Virus record (IMG/VR): IMGVR_UViG_3300025853_005953
Coordinates: 1-28,199 of that record
Origin: a virus
DNA length: 28,199 nt
Strand: one strand, 5' to 3'
The notes beneath the pieces were generated by a model. The model worked only from the letters and a program-made list of their open reading frames with translations, did not search any database and was not told where the DNA came from. Shown one piece after another: positions 8,431 through 16,986 of the stretch. The translations under genes and the position numbers were made by a program. The first letter of the stretch is position 1, and each line of letters begins with the position of its first letter.

Positions 8431-11400
8431 CTATTGCATTTGTGAGACAATAAACCGTCTTAGATTATCAAAATTAGCATAAGGTGTCATGCTCTTACTA
8501 CCACGTGGTGCAGGAGCAAGGAAGTCAATTGAAGCAATAGTACCATCAGCTGATCGTACATTACCTGTACCACCTTGGGTACCAATAATGTCACCAGCGG
8601 AAATGCGTTGCCCAGGACGTAGTGAGATACCGTCTGCAAGGTGACCATACAGAACATCTACCTTTTGTCCAGTACTAGGATCAGTTGATTCAATAACTAC
8701 ATAGTTACCGTAACCAGATTCACGGCTAATGTCCTTAACTACACCGTCTAGTACAGCTGGAAAACGCTTGCTTTCAAAGAAAAGGTCTACACCAGGTTGA
8801 CCACTTGCTGTCTCAAAGACAACAGAAGATGGTTTCTCAAAGCTTGCACGACCTAAACGTTGCATACTAGTACGCATTGTACCACGACTTTGCAATGCAG
8901 ACACATCACCATACTTAGCACGTGCCTTTTCAAAGCGTTCATATAGACCCTTTGCATAACCAGCTTGTGCTGTATTAGGTCTACCAGCATCTACCCAGTT
9001 CTTGTAACCAGTCTCACCCATGTTCCACACATAGATAGAGTCCTTCCAGTTACCGTACTTTTGATAGATATTTTTGAGAATACCAGCACCAAGTGTTAAG
9101 TTAAGACGAGGATCTTTAAGAGCACGTTCACGTTCAGCAACTGTAGCACCAGGACCATGATACTCCTGACTGAGTTGCATCAAACCAACACCTGCAGCAG
9201 CGCCACCCATAGACAACGCATTAGGATCCCAGTTTTGATTCTCAGCTTCAGCAAAAGCAGCAACAAACACTGGTGAAATACCAGCCTTCTGTGCAGCTTC
9301 TACAACAAGAGGACCAAACCCTTTAGGAACAAGTGTAGGATTAAAGGTACGAGTAGATGTCATAGCCCGTGTAGACAACATAGGTGTCTGATAGGCATCC
9401 AGCATCCGCTTCAGTTGAGGATTAACAGTCTGACTGAAGGTAACGGTAGACTCAGGAAGTTGAGCAGGAGGAAGACCAGCAGCAATACGTTGTCTATTGA
9501 TAACAGTCAACGGATCAACACCCATCTGTCTGCCAATATACTCAGCCATTGGATCCATTTTAAATCCAGGCTTCTTCATATCCTTTTCAATCTGATTGAG
9601 CTCAGAGATAGTGAAGATAGAACCATTGCTGTCCAAAGCCTTAACACCAAGTTTTGCAACACTACCTTGCACCCACTGCATACGTGCAGAAGAAGCAGTA
9701 GAAGGTGTTGTAGCCCTAGTGAATTGAGAGTAACCACCAAGGTTAGTACTATCAGTAGAGAAGAACTGAGGGTTCTTAGATTGTGCTGCAAATTCCTGCT
9801 GTACAAAAGATAGAGCAGCATTCACAGCATTAGGATCACCAGCAGCTTTCAACTCAGAGTACTTAGTCAAGAACCTATTCTGAAGCTGTTGCGTCATCAA
9901 AGGTACTGACCAGTGATAAGTACCATCAGGCTTAGCTTGAATAGTCGGAGGAGACTTAGCAAGTGCAGCCAAAGCTTCCATCTGAGGTTTGAAGTTACCA
10001 TTAGCAGCACGGTCATCACTAGTAGCTTTTGCAAGACCCCTGAACTGTGCAGCAATAGTACCAGGAATACCCATACTATTGAGGCGTTCCTCAGTCAATA
10101 GACCACGATCAGCAAGGTCTTGGAGTTGCTTGGTAATCTTGTTACGATAAAGAGCGTTGGTAGACTCGTTCTTCATCATGCTATTGAGCCGCTGACTATC
10201 CATACCAGGAGCAATCTCATCAAGACGTGCTTCTGCTGCTTCAATATCAGCATCGGTATAACCACCAGGTAGTTCTTCAAGCATCTTAATGATGTCATTC
10301 TCAGCCATGTTGCGCTGAGTCATCATTTCATTTTGTTGAAGGTTGAAGTCTTGAATGCTGCGAGCACGAGCTTGTACAAAAGAACGAGTTACTTCAATAA
10401 CAGCAGGATCATTTCTATTGAATTCACCAAAGGTTGTAGTAGTACCATCGCCTAAGGTAATAGGTTGATTGAGTAGATCTTGCCACACAGCTTGTGCTTC
10501 CTGCCAGCCATCACCAGCAGCAGCGGATGCAAAGTAACCTAAAAGATTAGCTTTACCAGCACGACGCTGAGCGCCTGCAGGAAGAGAAGACAACCACTGA
10601 GCAGCACCTAGAGCACCTTCAGTGCTAATCTTTTGATGAATAGCACGAGTGATGTTGTTTTGAGTCTCAGCATCAGCCAGCTTACGGTACTCAGCATTAG
10701 CTGCTTGTTGCAACTGGTTCTCAAAAGCACGCATCGAAGGGTGAATGTACGATGCAGCTACTTGAGGGCTAAGATTCAGAGCACCAGAATCTTTGATGTA
10801 CTGAGAACGAAGCTGAGAAAGAATCGTCTGCTGTGCTTCTATGTCACCAGTTTGGCGAGCTTCAGCATAGCTAATCTCCTGTCCTTCACGAACCTTGAAC
10901 TTTGTCTCGTAGTTTTCGTTGACAAAATTACCGTAACCAACACCAATACCTTCAGCTAGTTGCCTAGACTCAGACCAGTATTTAGCATTACTGTTCTTCA
11001 TCAAGTAGCGGACATCCTGAATGGAGCCACCTTGCTTAAGTAGATTCTGAACGAATTGGTTTTCGCTAAGAGCTTGGTCTGTAAGGTTGCGATCTAGTTT
11101 ATGGATCTCCATCAAGCCTTTGGTATCAAGACCAAGTGCATATAGAGATTTCTGAACACCAAGCTTAATGCCTTCTTCTCTCTTTTTATTGAATTCACCA
11201 AGAGCATTAAATGCTGTCTCAGAGAATGTAGAAAGAGCTTGAAGAGTAGCTATCTCTTGCCTACCTTGACGATCAGCATCACGAATAGTTTGCTGATAGT
11301 TGTTGTTGATTTGATCTTGAACAGCAGCACGATTACGTTGATCTTGCTTAAAGATCATATCTCGATTCTGCATCTCCATCTGCTGTGCATTCTGCATAGC

Positions 11401-11556
11401 ATTGGCGTAGCGATCTCGATTAGCTAGATCAAACTGCATAGCACGTTGCATTGCTTGCAGTTGTTGTTGACCTTGTGCTAGATATTTTCTGGATTCATCA
11501 GGTGCCTGAATAGGTTGGAATCCAGTCGGACTTGCATAACTTTTAAATTTAGCCAT
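8431..11556 (-). CDS. Internal virion protein, gp15-like, with lytic transglycosylase and M23-like domains
   Basis: The protein has 1041 residues. The first 740 or so are helical and Gln/Ala-rich, as in T7-type internal core proteins. Residues about 750-880 form a soluble-lytic-transglycosylase-like domain: glutamate 772 in 'AEAENQNWDPNAL', then 'GVGLMQLSQEY', then 'LNLTLGAGILKNIYQKYGNW'. Residues about 920-1012 resemble the LytM/M23 peptidase fold ('GVDLFF', 'YGHL', 'GQ.I.AGDIIGTQGGTG'), but the first zinc His is Gln and the C-terminal HxH is replaced by Ser-Ile-Asp. The likely role is local cell-wall opening during DNA ejection. It starts at a TAATG overlap with the upstream gene. Confidence 0.85.
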   Translation of the reverse strand: MAKFKSYASPTGFQPIQAPDESRKYLAQGQQQLQAMQRAMQFDLANRDRYANAMQNAQQMEMQNRDMIFKQDQRNRAAVQDQINNNYQQTIRDADRQGRQEIATLQALSTFSETAFNALGEFNKKREEGIKLGVQKSLYALGLDTKGLMEIHKLDRNLTDQALSENQFVQNLLKQGGSIQDVRYLMKNSNAKYWSESRQLAEGIGVGYGNFVNENYETKFKVREGQEISYAEARQTGDIEAQQTILSQLRSQYIKDSGALNLSPQVAASYIHPSMRAFENQLQQAANAEYRKLADAETQNNITRAIHQKISTEGALGAAQWLSSLPAGAQRRAGKANLLGYFASAAAGDGWQEAQAVWQDLLNQPITLGDGTTTTFGEFNRNDPAVIEVTRSFVQARARSIQDFNLQQNEMMTQRNMAENDIIKMLEELPGGYTDADIEAAEARLDEIAPGMDSQRLNSMMKNESTNALYRNKITKQLQDLADRGLLTEERLNSMGIPGTIAAQFRGLAKATSDDRAANGNFKPQMEALAALAKSPPTIQAKPDGTYHWSVPLMTQQLQNRFLTKYSELKAAGDPNAVNAALSFVQQEFAAQSKNPQFFSTDSTNLGGYSQFTRATTPSTASSARMQWVQGSVAKLGVKALDSNGSIFTISELNQIEKDMKKPGFKMDPMAEYIGRQMGVDPLTVINRQRIAAGLPPAQLPESTVTFSQTVNPQLKRMLDAYQTPMLSTRAMTSTRTFNPTLVPKGFGPLVVEAAQKAGISPVFVAAFAEAENQNWDPNALSMGGAAAGVGLMQLSQEYHGPGATVAERERALKDPRLNLTLGAGILKNIYQKYGNWKDSIYVWNMGETGYKNWVDAGRPNTAQAGYAKGLYERFEKARAKYGDVSALQSRGTMRTSMQRLGRASFEKPSSVVFETASGQPGVDLFFESKRFPAVLDGVVKDISRESGYGNYVVIESTDPSTGQKVDVLYGHLADGISLRPGQRISAGDIIGTQGGTGNVRSADGTIASIDFLAPAPRGSKSMTPYANFDNLRRFIVSQMQ

Positions 11557-12659
11557 TATGTGAACGAACTAGTAGCGGGATTCCATGAACCAAGTGCAGC
11601 ATTAAATGCACCTGAGGCAAACTGACCAAGACCAGCCATAACAGGACTCATGCCACCAACATAACCTTTCTTGGGACGTACACTGTTCCACAACTTCTTA
11701 TCGAACTCAAGAGGATCTTGAAGCTCAGGACGAGGCAGTGCCAAAGGCTTAGGCATAGCAGGAGGCATAATAGGCTCAAGCATGATATTAGCAATAGCAT
11801 TGAGATCAGCTTGATACTTATTAAGAGAAGCTTGACGTTGCATAACCTTAGCTTGGTTAGCAAGACTAACACGAGATGCAGCAAGCTGTGCTTTATCCAT
11901 GTAGAAGTTATCGTTAAGCTGCTCAAGCTTCATGTTGATAGCTTCAGAGGTAAGAGCATAGTTCTGCTCACCATTGATAACATCTTGAATGATAGCAGCA
12001 GTCACAGCTCCAGTTTCTGCAATAGCAGCTTGTGCAGCTTTCTCAGCACTGATGCCCATAGCACCTTTTGCTTGAGCAGCACCCATCTGCTTAAGACCAT
12101 CAACATAAGCTTTCTGCTGTTGCAATTGACCCATGCCACGGGTCTGCTGCATCACAGCTTCAGCTTGTTGCATGTTTAGAACTTCACCACGTTGATTGTA
12201 GCGAAACTCCATCATAGTTGACTTCTCTTCAAAGTCAAGCATTACACTTTGTTCCTGCTCCCAACGTGCTGCATCTTGCAATGCAAAGTCATAAGCAAGG
12301 TTGTTAAAACCAAGTTGTTGTTGTGCAGTCTGCTGTGACTTATTAAAGGCACGCATCTGATTGGCATAATCAAATGCTTGAATCTGCATCTGATAACGCC
12401 AAGATTGATTGGCTGTAGCTTCTTGATAAGCTAGGTTTTGTTCAGTGTTCTGCCGTTGAAGTGCGACAGTCTGCTTGTCATACTTATACTGACGACGAGC
12501 ACTTGTCTTATTAAATTTCCAATTAGCTAGGTTGGCTTCATACGCAAGTTGAGCTTGACGTTCAGCTGCTCTATTTTGAGCACTCTGTTGAGCACCACCA
12601 AAGATGCCACTAAGTACTGATCCACCTAAACCAATGGCTAATCCTACAGGAAATGCCAT
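11556..12659 (-). CDS. Internal virion protein, T7 gp14-like
   Basis: The protein has 367 residues, with a glycine-rich hydrophobic N-terminus (FPVGLAIGLGGSVLSGIFGG) followed by a long Gln/Ala-rich helical region (about 25-290) predicted to be coiled coil. The C-terminus is proline-rich and then hydrophobic ('GGMSPVMAGLGQFASGAFNAALG'). It lies between tail tubular protein B and the gp15-like gene, the gp14 position. T7 gp14 is ejected first and inserts in the outer membrane; the hydrophobic ends fit that role. Family assignment rests on position and composition more than on a motif. Its stop overlaps the next start (TAATG). Confidence 0.8.
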   Translation of the reverse strand: MAFPVGLAIGLGGSVLSGIFGGAQQSAQNRAAERQAQLAYEANLANWKFNKTSARRQYKYDKQTVALQRQNTEQNLAYQEATANQSWRYQMQIQAFDYANQMRAFNKSQQTAQQQLGFNNLAYDFALQDAARWEQEQSVMLDFEEKSTMMEFRYNQRGEVLNMQQAEAVMQQTRGMGQLQQQKAYVDGLKQMGAAQAKGAMGISAEKAAQAAIAETGAVTAAIIQDVINGEQNYALTSEAINMKLEQLNDNFYMDKAQLAASRVSLANQAKVMQRQASLNKYQADLNAIANIMLEPIMPPAMPKPLALPRPELQDPLEFDKKLWNSVRPKKGYVGGMSPVMAGLGQFASGAFNAALGSWNPATSSFT

Positions 12660-12662
12660 CTA

Positions 12663-15254
12663 TCAAGCCCTCCTATAATAACGTGGAGCATACTGACCCT
12701 CCCAAGTCATGCTATTTAAAGACACCGGGAATGGTGAGGTGCTGTTTATCTTAAGATTAAAGTTTGTATTCTTTTGATGAATAGGCACGGTAAGAGTTGT
12801 CCGATCAATAGTAGGTGTTGAGTTAGATAGGTAGTATCCAGCATTCTGTACACCAGCCACATAGATCCATTGAGGAGCACCGAAGCGAGTAATGTAGAAA
12901 TTAACAGAACCACTAAATCCAACATCAAACTTCATACGAGCAATAGTCAACGAAGATGTCCAATCTACGTTGTTCTGTGAACGATAGAAATACCGTGGTA
13001 GATCTACGTCAAAGTCAAACTCATATCCAGCTACTAGGTCATACTCTTTACCTGTCCAATCACCAAGCACTAACCAATTACCGCTACCATCTACTTCTAC
13101 CTCAAGGATGAAGTCATGTGTAACATCTGGATCTGGAGTAGCAGACAACCCATACAGCGTACTGTAATCAGTTGCAGCACCATCTTCCATGGTTTGTGCA
13201 GTAACGACTAGAGGAGTCTTACCTGTAACGTGTGTGTATGGTTTAGGAATAGTGGACTTCTTAGTGACACTGTTGTACGTAATAGTACCACCACACTTAA
13301 CAACAAATGCTTGATCCAATCGTGTCGTAGTGATAGCAGGGCTAGCATCTACTTCTGCTGGATCTAGGTTTTGAATGATGTCAAGAATGACTACCTTATA
13401 TTCACTGCCACTCTTAACAACACAAACAAAGTAGTTATTGATAACAGTGAGGAACTTAATGGGATCTGTTAGCTGCCATTTAAACCAAGCTTGCATAACT
13501 GTATCCTGACCAGCAGCATAGTACTTGTACAGGAATATCTCATTAGAATCAATGGTATAAAGAGCAAGCAATGAATCCTGTACATTAACAACAAGATGTT
13601 GTAGATCTTTTGGTAGGTAGCCAGCAACAACCCTACTAACTTCTGATACATCAGCAGCAGCTAGATTACCACGTGCTTGCATACCTAGTAGCTTGGTAGA
13701 ACCTGATACCTTAGACACAAAGCCAATAAAGTCACCTGTGTCTTGTGCAGCAATAGTCCTATCTGATTCATACTGACTGATTGTACGTACAATAACATCA
13801 GTAGGTGAGATGATACCACTTTCTGAGTAGAGTAGGTACTGTTCATACTCACTGAATAGGACTAGACCTTGTGCTTGAGGTACAGCACAGTAAAGGTTGC
13901 TTACCTTAGAGCTTGATGTCTCAACGTCTACAGGGTCAGAAGCAATGACTGTTTGAGCACTAGTAAAGAAGAAGTTCTCAAAGTCTTTTGCCACACTCAT
14001 CGCAATTGTATCCTGAGTTAGGAAGACAAGGCGATTGCTATAGACAAGACCGAACTTAATCTCTTTACCTACGAATGAAGGTACAGGATTACCATAGTCA
14101 TTACCTGTAAAGCGTGAAGCCCAGGTCTCTTTAGAAATGGAGAATGCATTAGTACCAGTACTGACTAGCTTATAAGGCATAGTGGTTGCAGTGAACCCAC
14201 TAGATGCAAGCTTAGCAATGTACTTACCGCCAGTAGCGATTGGGTCTCCGTTAGCATCTACATCAATGTCCCAGCCTCTAGCCTCTTCCCAGAAACCAGA
14301 ACCTTCATTAACAGCAGATGTACCACCAGGAGCATTACCAGTAGAGGCAAACTTCACATAATAAGAAGCTCGTTCATCAATGCTATTGGTAATCTTAACA
14401 CGTCTACCAGGTTTAGTATATGCGGCAAGACGAGCAGAACTAACTACATCATCTTGATAACAAGTAAGGGAGACACCTTGAATACCACCAGCTACTTCAA
14501 TAGTGAATGGAGTCTGACCATCTTTGATCTCAATCTCCAAGCTATTGGAATACTTGGTAACAGTAAAGGTGTCGTTACCAGGTGAAGGACCAAGCGCTGC
14601 ATCAATATCAGCTTTCAATCCAGTAAGAATCTCATCAGCAGTTACTGGATAACCGCGAGTAGTGGCATCATCTACACTGACAGTTGTAAAGTCATACTGA
14701 GTACCGTTGATGACAACCTTATAAATACTTTCATAATCAATGCTACCAATAACAACTGTAGCTCTAGTGCGGAGGTAGTAATCACTCTTCGCAGCCATCG
14801 TTACAGTCTTATTCTTATTGATGATGTAAGCCTGATCTAGATAGGAAAAGGTGTGGAAGTCATCAACACCTTTAGTTGTGGCAGGTGGAGTTAGATAAGA
14901 GACAACATCTGCATCAGTCTTATTTGCAATGGTAGCTTCAGTGATACTAAGCACACCGCTGCTAATAGTAGGAACAGTATTCCAGATACGGATGTTACCA
15001 GCCTTGGTAATTACACCAATGTAACGTTCATCGTTATCCCTAGAAACAGTGAACCAATGACCATCAGTAAATTCACCAGGAGTACTCTCAGTGATAAGGT
15101 CTAGGAATTGGCTACCATTCCTCTTAAGGAGACCATATGTAGGATCAGGGTAGCCATTTAGGATTTCATCAACTTGCCCAGGTTGTTTCTTAATGTCAGT
15201 CTGTTTACTAACACCACCAAGGAAAGTAGGAATAGTTTGTGTAACTGCTGCCAT
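12663..15254 (-). CDS. Tail tubular protein B (nozzle), T7 gp12-like
   Basis: The protein has 863 residues (T7 gp12 has 794). The N-terminus 'TQTIPTFLGGVSKQTDIKKQPGQVDEILNGYPDPTYGL..R' is the typical start of this family, and the remainder is beta-rich. The protein forms the distal tail nozzle that closes the DNA channel and contacts the fibres. Its start overlaps the stop of tail tubular protein A (TGATG), and the gp14-like gene follows after 3 nt. Confidence 0.93.
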   Translation of the reverse strand: MAAVTQTIPTFLGGVSKQTDIKKQPGQVDEILNGYPDPTYGLLKRNGSQFLDLITESTPGEFTDGHWFTVSRDNDERYIGVITKAGNIRIWNTVPTISSGVLSITEATIANKTDADVVSYLTPPATTKGVDDFHTFSYLDQAYIINKNKTVTMAAKSDYYLRTRATVVIGSIDYESIYKVVINGTQYDFTTVSVDDATTRGYPVTADEILTGLKADIDAALGPSPGNDTFTVTKYSNSLEIEIKDGQTPFTIEVAGGIQGVSLTCYQDDVVSSARLAAYTKPGRRVKITNSIDERASYYVKFASTGNAPGGTSAVNEGSGFWEEARGWDIDVDANGDPIATGGKYIAKLASSGFTATTMPYKLVSTGTNAFSISKETWASRFTGNDYGNPVPSFVGKEIKFGLVYSNRLVFLTQDTIAMSVAKDFENFFFTSAQTVIASDPVDVETSSSKVSNLYCAVPQAQGLVLFSEYEQYLLYSESGIISPTDVIVRTISQYESDRTIAAQDTGDFIGFVSKVSGSTKLLGMQARGNLAAADVSEVSRVVAGYLPKDLQHLVVNVQDSLLALYTIDSNEIFLYKYYAAGQDTVMQAWFKWQLTDPIKFLTVINNYFVCVVKSGSEYKVVILDIIQNLDPAEVDASPAITTTRLDQAFVVKCGGTITYNSVTKKSTIPKPYTHVTGKTPLVVTAQTMEDGAATDYSTLYGLSATPDPDVTHDFILEVEVDGSGNWLVLGDWTGKEYDLVAGYEFDFDVDLPRYFYRSQNNVDWTSSLTIARMKFDVGFSGSVNFYITRFGAPQWIYVAGVQNAGYYLSNSTPTIDRTTLTVPIHQKNTNFNLKINSTSPFPVSLNSMTWEGQYAPRYYRRA

Positions 15255-15922
15255 CAGTATCTCTGCAGGGTATTATAAGGTTGATAGCTTTGATAGTATG
15301 TACCTTCACGAGGATAACCAAACATACTGTAGTCTCCCTGATTGCATTCATACTCCATCGCCATAGCCCGTGCATAGGCTTCTTTCTGCTGGAGGATCTG
15401 GTACTGCCCAGGGTCTCCTACAAGCCTGCTGGAGACGATTGTAGCAGCCCTACAGGTGATGTAATCTTGGATAGGAGACGGTAGGTCATCCCAAGAGAAG
15501 AACCAAATGACATCACAATAGATAGGCTCTTCCCAAGTGTAGGTATGATTCATTCTGTCATACAACTTACCGTTACGCTTTACTGTATCCTTTTCTCGGT
15601 AAGCGACGTATCTAGGATCATCAGATAGATCCATTTGAATTACATTATTTGGCCACAGGATCTCATCATTAGTGTCAGGGGTGAACTGGACATTAAATTC
15701 TCTGTTAAACGTCCAACCCTCGGCTTGTACTTCACGCGATACTTCTTCAAGAGTACTGTAAGCAATCGCAACGTCCGGGTTGGTTACTACGGTAACCGGA
15801 TTACCATTTTGATCGGTAATCGTTTCTGTATCAATCGAAGTAACTGGAGCCTGACCAACTGACGCCAGGATCTGATTGACAGCTTGCAGCTCAGTCTTAG
15901 AGCCAGTGGTAGAGAATGGCAT
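15254..15922 (-). CDS. Tail tubular protein A (gatekeeper), T7 gp11-like
   Basis: The protein has 222 residues (T7 gp11 has 196). It begins 'MPFSTTGSKTELQAVNQILASVGQAPV' (first 20 residues MPFSTTGSKTELQAVNQILA), with 'EEVSREVQAEGWTFN' and 'YITCRAATIVSSRLVGD', all typical of the family. It forms the dodecameric ring between the portal and the nozzle. It is the first gene after the terminator at 15949-15978, so the tail genes may have their own promoter or depend on read-through. I see no clear promoter in the 26 nt between the T-run and the start. Confidence 0.93.
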   Translation of the reverse strand: MPFSTTGSKTELQAVNQILASVGQAPVTSIDTETITDQNGNPVTVVTNPDVAIAYSTLEEVSREVQAEGWTFNREFNVQFTPDTNDEILWPNNVIQMDLSDDPRYVAYREKDTVKRNGKLYDRMNHTYTWEEPIYCDVIWFFSWDDLPSPIQDYITCRAATIVSSRLVGDPGQYQILQQKEAYARAMAMEYECNQGDYSMFGYPREGTYYQSYQPYNTLQRY

Positions 15923-15948
15923 AATAACAATAGCGTTATATGTAAAAT

Positions 15949-15978
15949 AAAAAAAAGGGAGACCACTAAGGATCTCCC
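15949..15978 (-). terminator. Rho-independent terminator after the head genes
   Basis: On the minus strand a stem GGGAGA(T)CC / GGTCTCCC with a single bulged T and a five-base loop TTAGT is followed directly by eight T residues. This is a canonical intrinsic terminator. It lies between the last small head gene (stop at 15991) and tail tubular protein A (start 15922), so it ends or attenuates transcripts from the capsid region. Confidence 0.92.
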
Positions 15979-15990
15979 ACAGTAAACTAA

Positions 15991-16251
15991 TCAGGCACCA
16001 GTGCGAGTAGCATCCAGAGCCGGGCTATCGAGTTCCACACCAGCATAAGCGGTACGGAAACCAGAAGTAATGGACAGCACTTTAGACACAGCACCACCAG
16101 TCTTGGAAACCGAACGACGGACAGCATTAGAGCCAGCCACAGCCAGGTCACCGTTATCTGCATAGGTAGAACCGTAAGCGCCAGTCACAGCACCAGGAGC
16201 ACCAGTGCCGCTGACACCATTACCACCAGCAGCTTGAGCGATATTAGCCAT
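15991..16251 (-). CDS. Small Gly/Ala/Ser-rich protein, unknown, head-associated context
   Basis: The protein has 86 residues, low in sequence complexity in the first half (Gly, Ala, Ser, Thr) with a short basic stretch 'NAVRRSVSKTGGAVSKV' near the middle. I do not recognise a family. It lies 2 nt downstream of the 166-residue protein and just before the terminator, in a run of three small genes behind the capsid gene. A minor virion or decoration role is possible but inferred from position only. Confidence 0.7.
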   Translation of the reverse strand: MANIAQAAGGNGVSGTGAPGAVTGAYGSTYADNGDLAVAGSNAVRRSVSKTGGAVSKVLSITSGFRTAYAGVELDSPALDATRTGA

Positions 16252-16253
16252 GA

Positions 16254-16754
16254 TCAGAACCTCCGCAGTTCAAGGAAAGAACCTTCTTGAACAGTAGTAG
16301 CACCAGCAGTATCAGCTTCCTTAGCAAGGAGCAGATTAACAGTAGTAGCAGAGCTAGCATTGCCAAGGATCACACCTTGGATCACAGCCATGCCTTGACC
16401 AGTACCAGCAGTAGTCAGAGTATCTTCAGTGTTCGGAGTAGTAGTCACTGCCAGGAAAGCAGTACCACCAGGAACAATAGCATTCAGATGCTCAGAATAG
16501 AAAGCAGGAGCAACAGCATCACCAGCAGCATTAGTAGACTTGATGGTATACTGCAGATCATCACCTGCATTATCTTGATCATAGAACAGCGTGAAGCGGA
16601 AGACCACACGCTCATTCTTACCGACATTGAAAGCAAAAGTCGGCTCTGCAGTAGCAGTAGTAGTCAGAGCACTATCAGCTGCAAGCACTCGACTCGTTTC
16701 AAAATAATCGGGCTGATACACAGCACCGATATTTCCGTTCGAAATAATAGACAT
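16254..16754 (-). CDS. Probable virion-associated protein of unknown function
   Basis: The protein has 166 residues, is beta-rich and rich in Thr and Ala, and is acidic overall, with 'FNVGKNERVVFRFTLFYDQDNAGDD' in the middle, suggesting a compact beta-sandwich domain. There is no signal peptide or membrane span. It lies two genes after the major capsid protein in the same orientation. Candidates are a head decoration or fibre protein. I know no named homologue. Confidence 0.75.
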   Translation of the reverse strand: MSIISNGNIGAVYQPDYFETSRVLAADSALTTTATAEPTFAFNVGKNERVVFRFTLFYDQDNAGDDLQYTIKSTNAAGDAVAPAFYSEHLNAIVPGGTAFLAVTTTPNTEDTLTTAGTGQGMAVIQGVILGNASSATTVNLLLAKEADTAGATTVQEGSFLELRRF

Positions 16755-16772
16755 TGTTTAACCTAGGGTTGA

Positions 16773-16964
16773 TTACGTAGCGGTTGCTCCAGAAATGGAG
16801 GAGCCATTTGTTGCACGATCCAGCACACCATTGCCCACAACCTGACGACCTGCTTCAAGAGGAGAGCAGGGATTCAGAGTGTAGGAGGCAATGGTACCAC
16901 TGGAGCTAAAGACTTGCGTAGCAGGAAGCTTCACAACTTTAGAGGTTCCAGGAGTAATAGCCAT
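16773..16964 (-). CDS. Small protein downstream of capsid, unknown
   Basis: The protein has 63 residues (MAITPGTSKVVKLPATQVF...) with no recognised domain. Its start is well supported: the minus strand carries GGGAGGCAATTAA before the ATG, a strong Shine-Dalgarno sequence, and the capsid stop lies 22 nt upstream. It is rich in small polar residues, like the two genes after it. A structural role in the head is possible. Confidence 0.72.
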   Translation of the reverse strand: MAITPGTSKVVKLPATQVFSSSGTIASYTLNPCSPLEAGRQVVGNGVLDRATNGSSISGATAT

Positions 16965-16986
16965 TTAATTGCCTCCCTATTCTTTA

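Noticed and set aside
8187-8450. Minus-strand alternative frame across the start of the gp16-like gene
   Set aside because: Its Arg/His/Ser-rich low-complexity translation is what a frame shift of a Gln-rich coding region gives.
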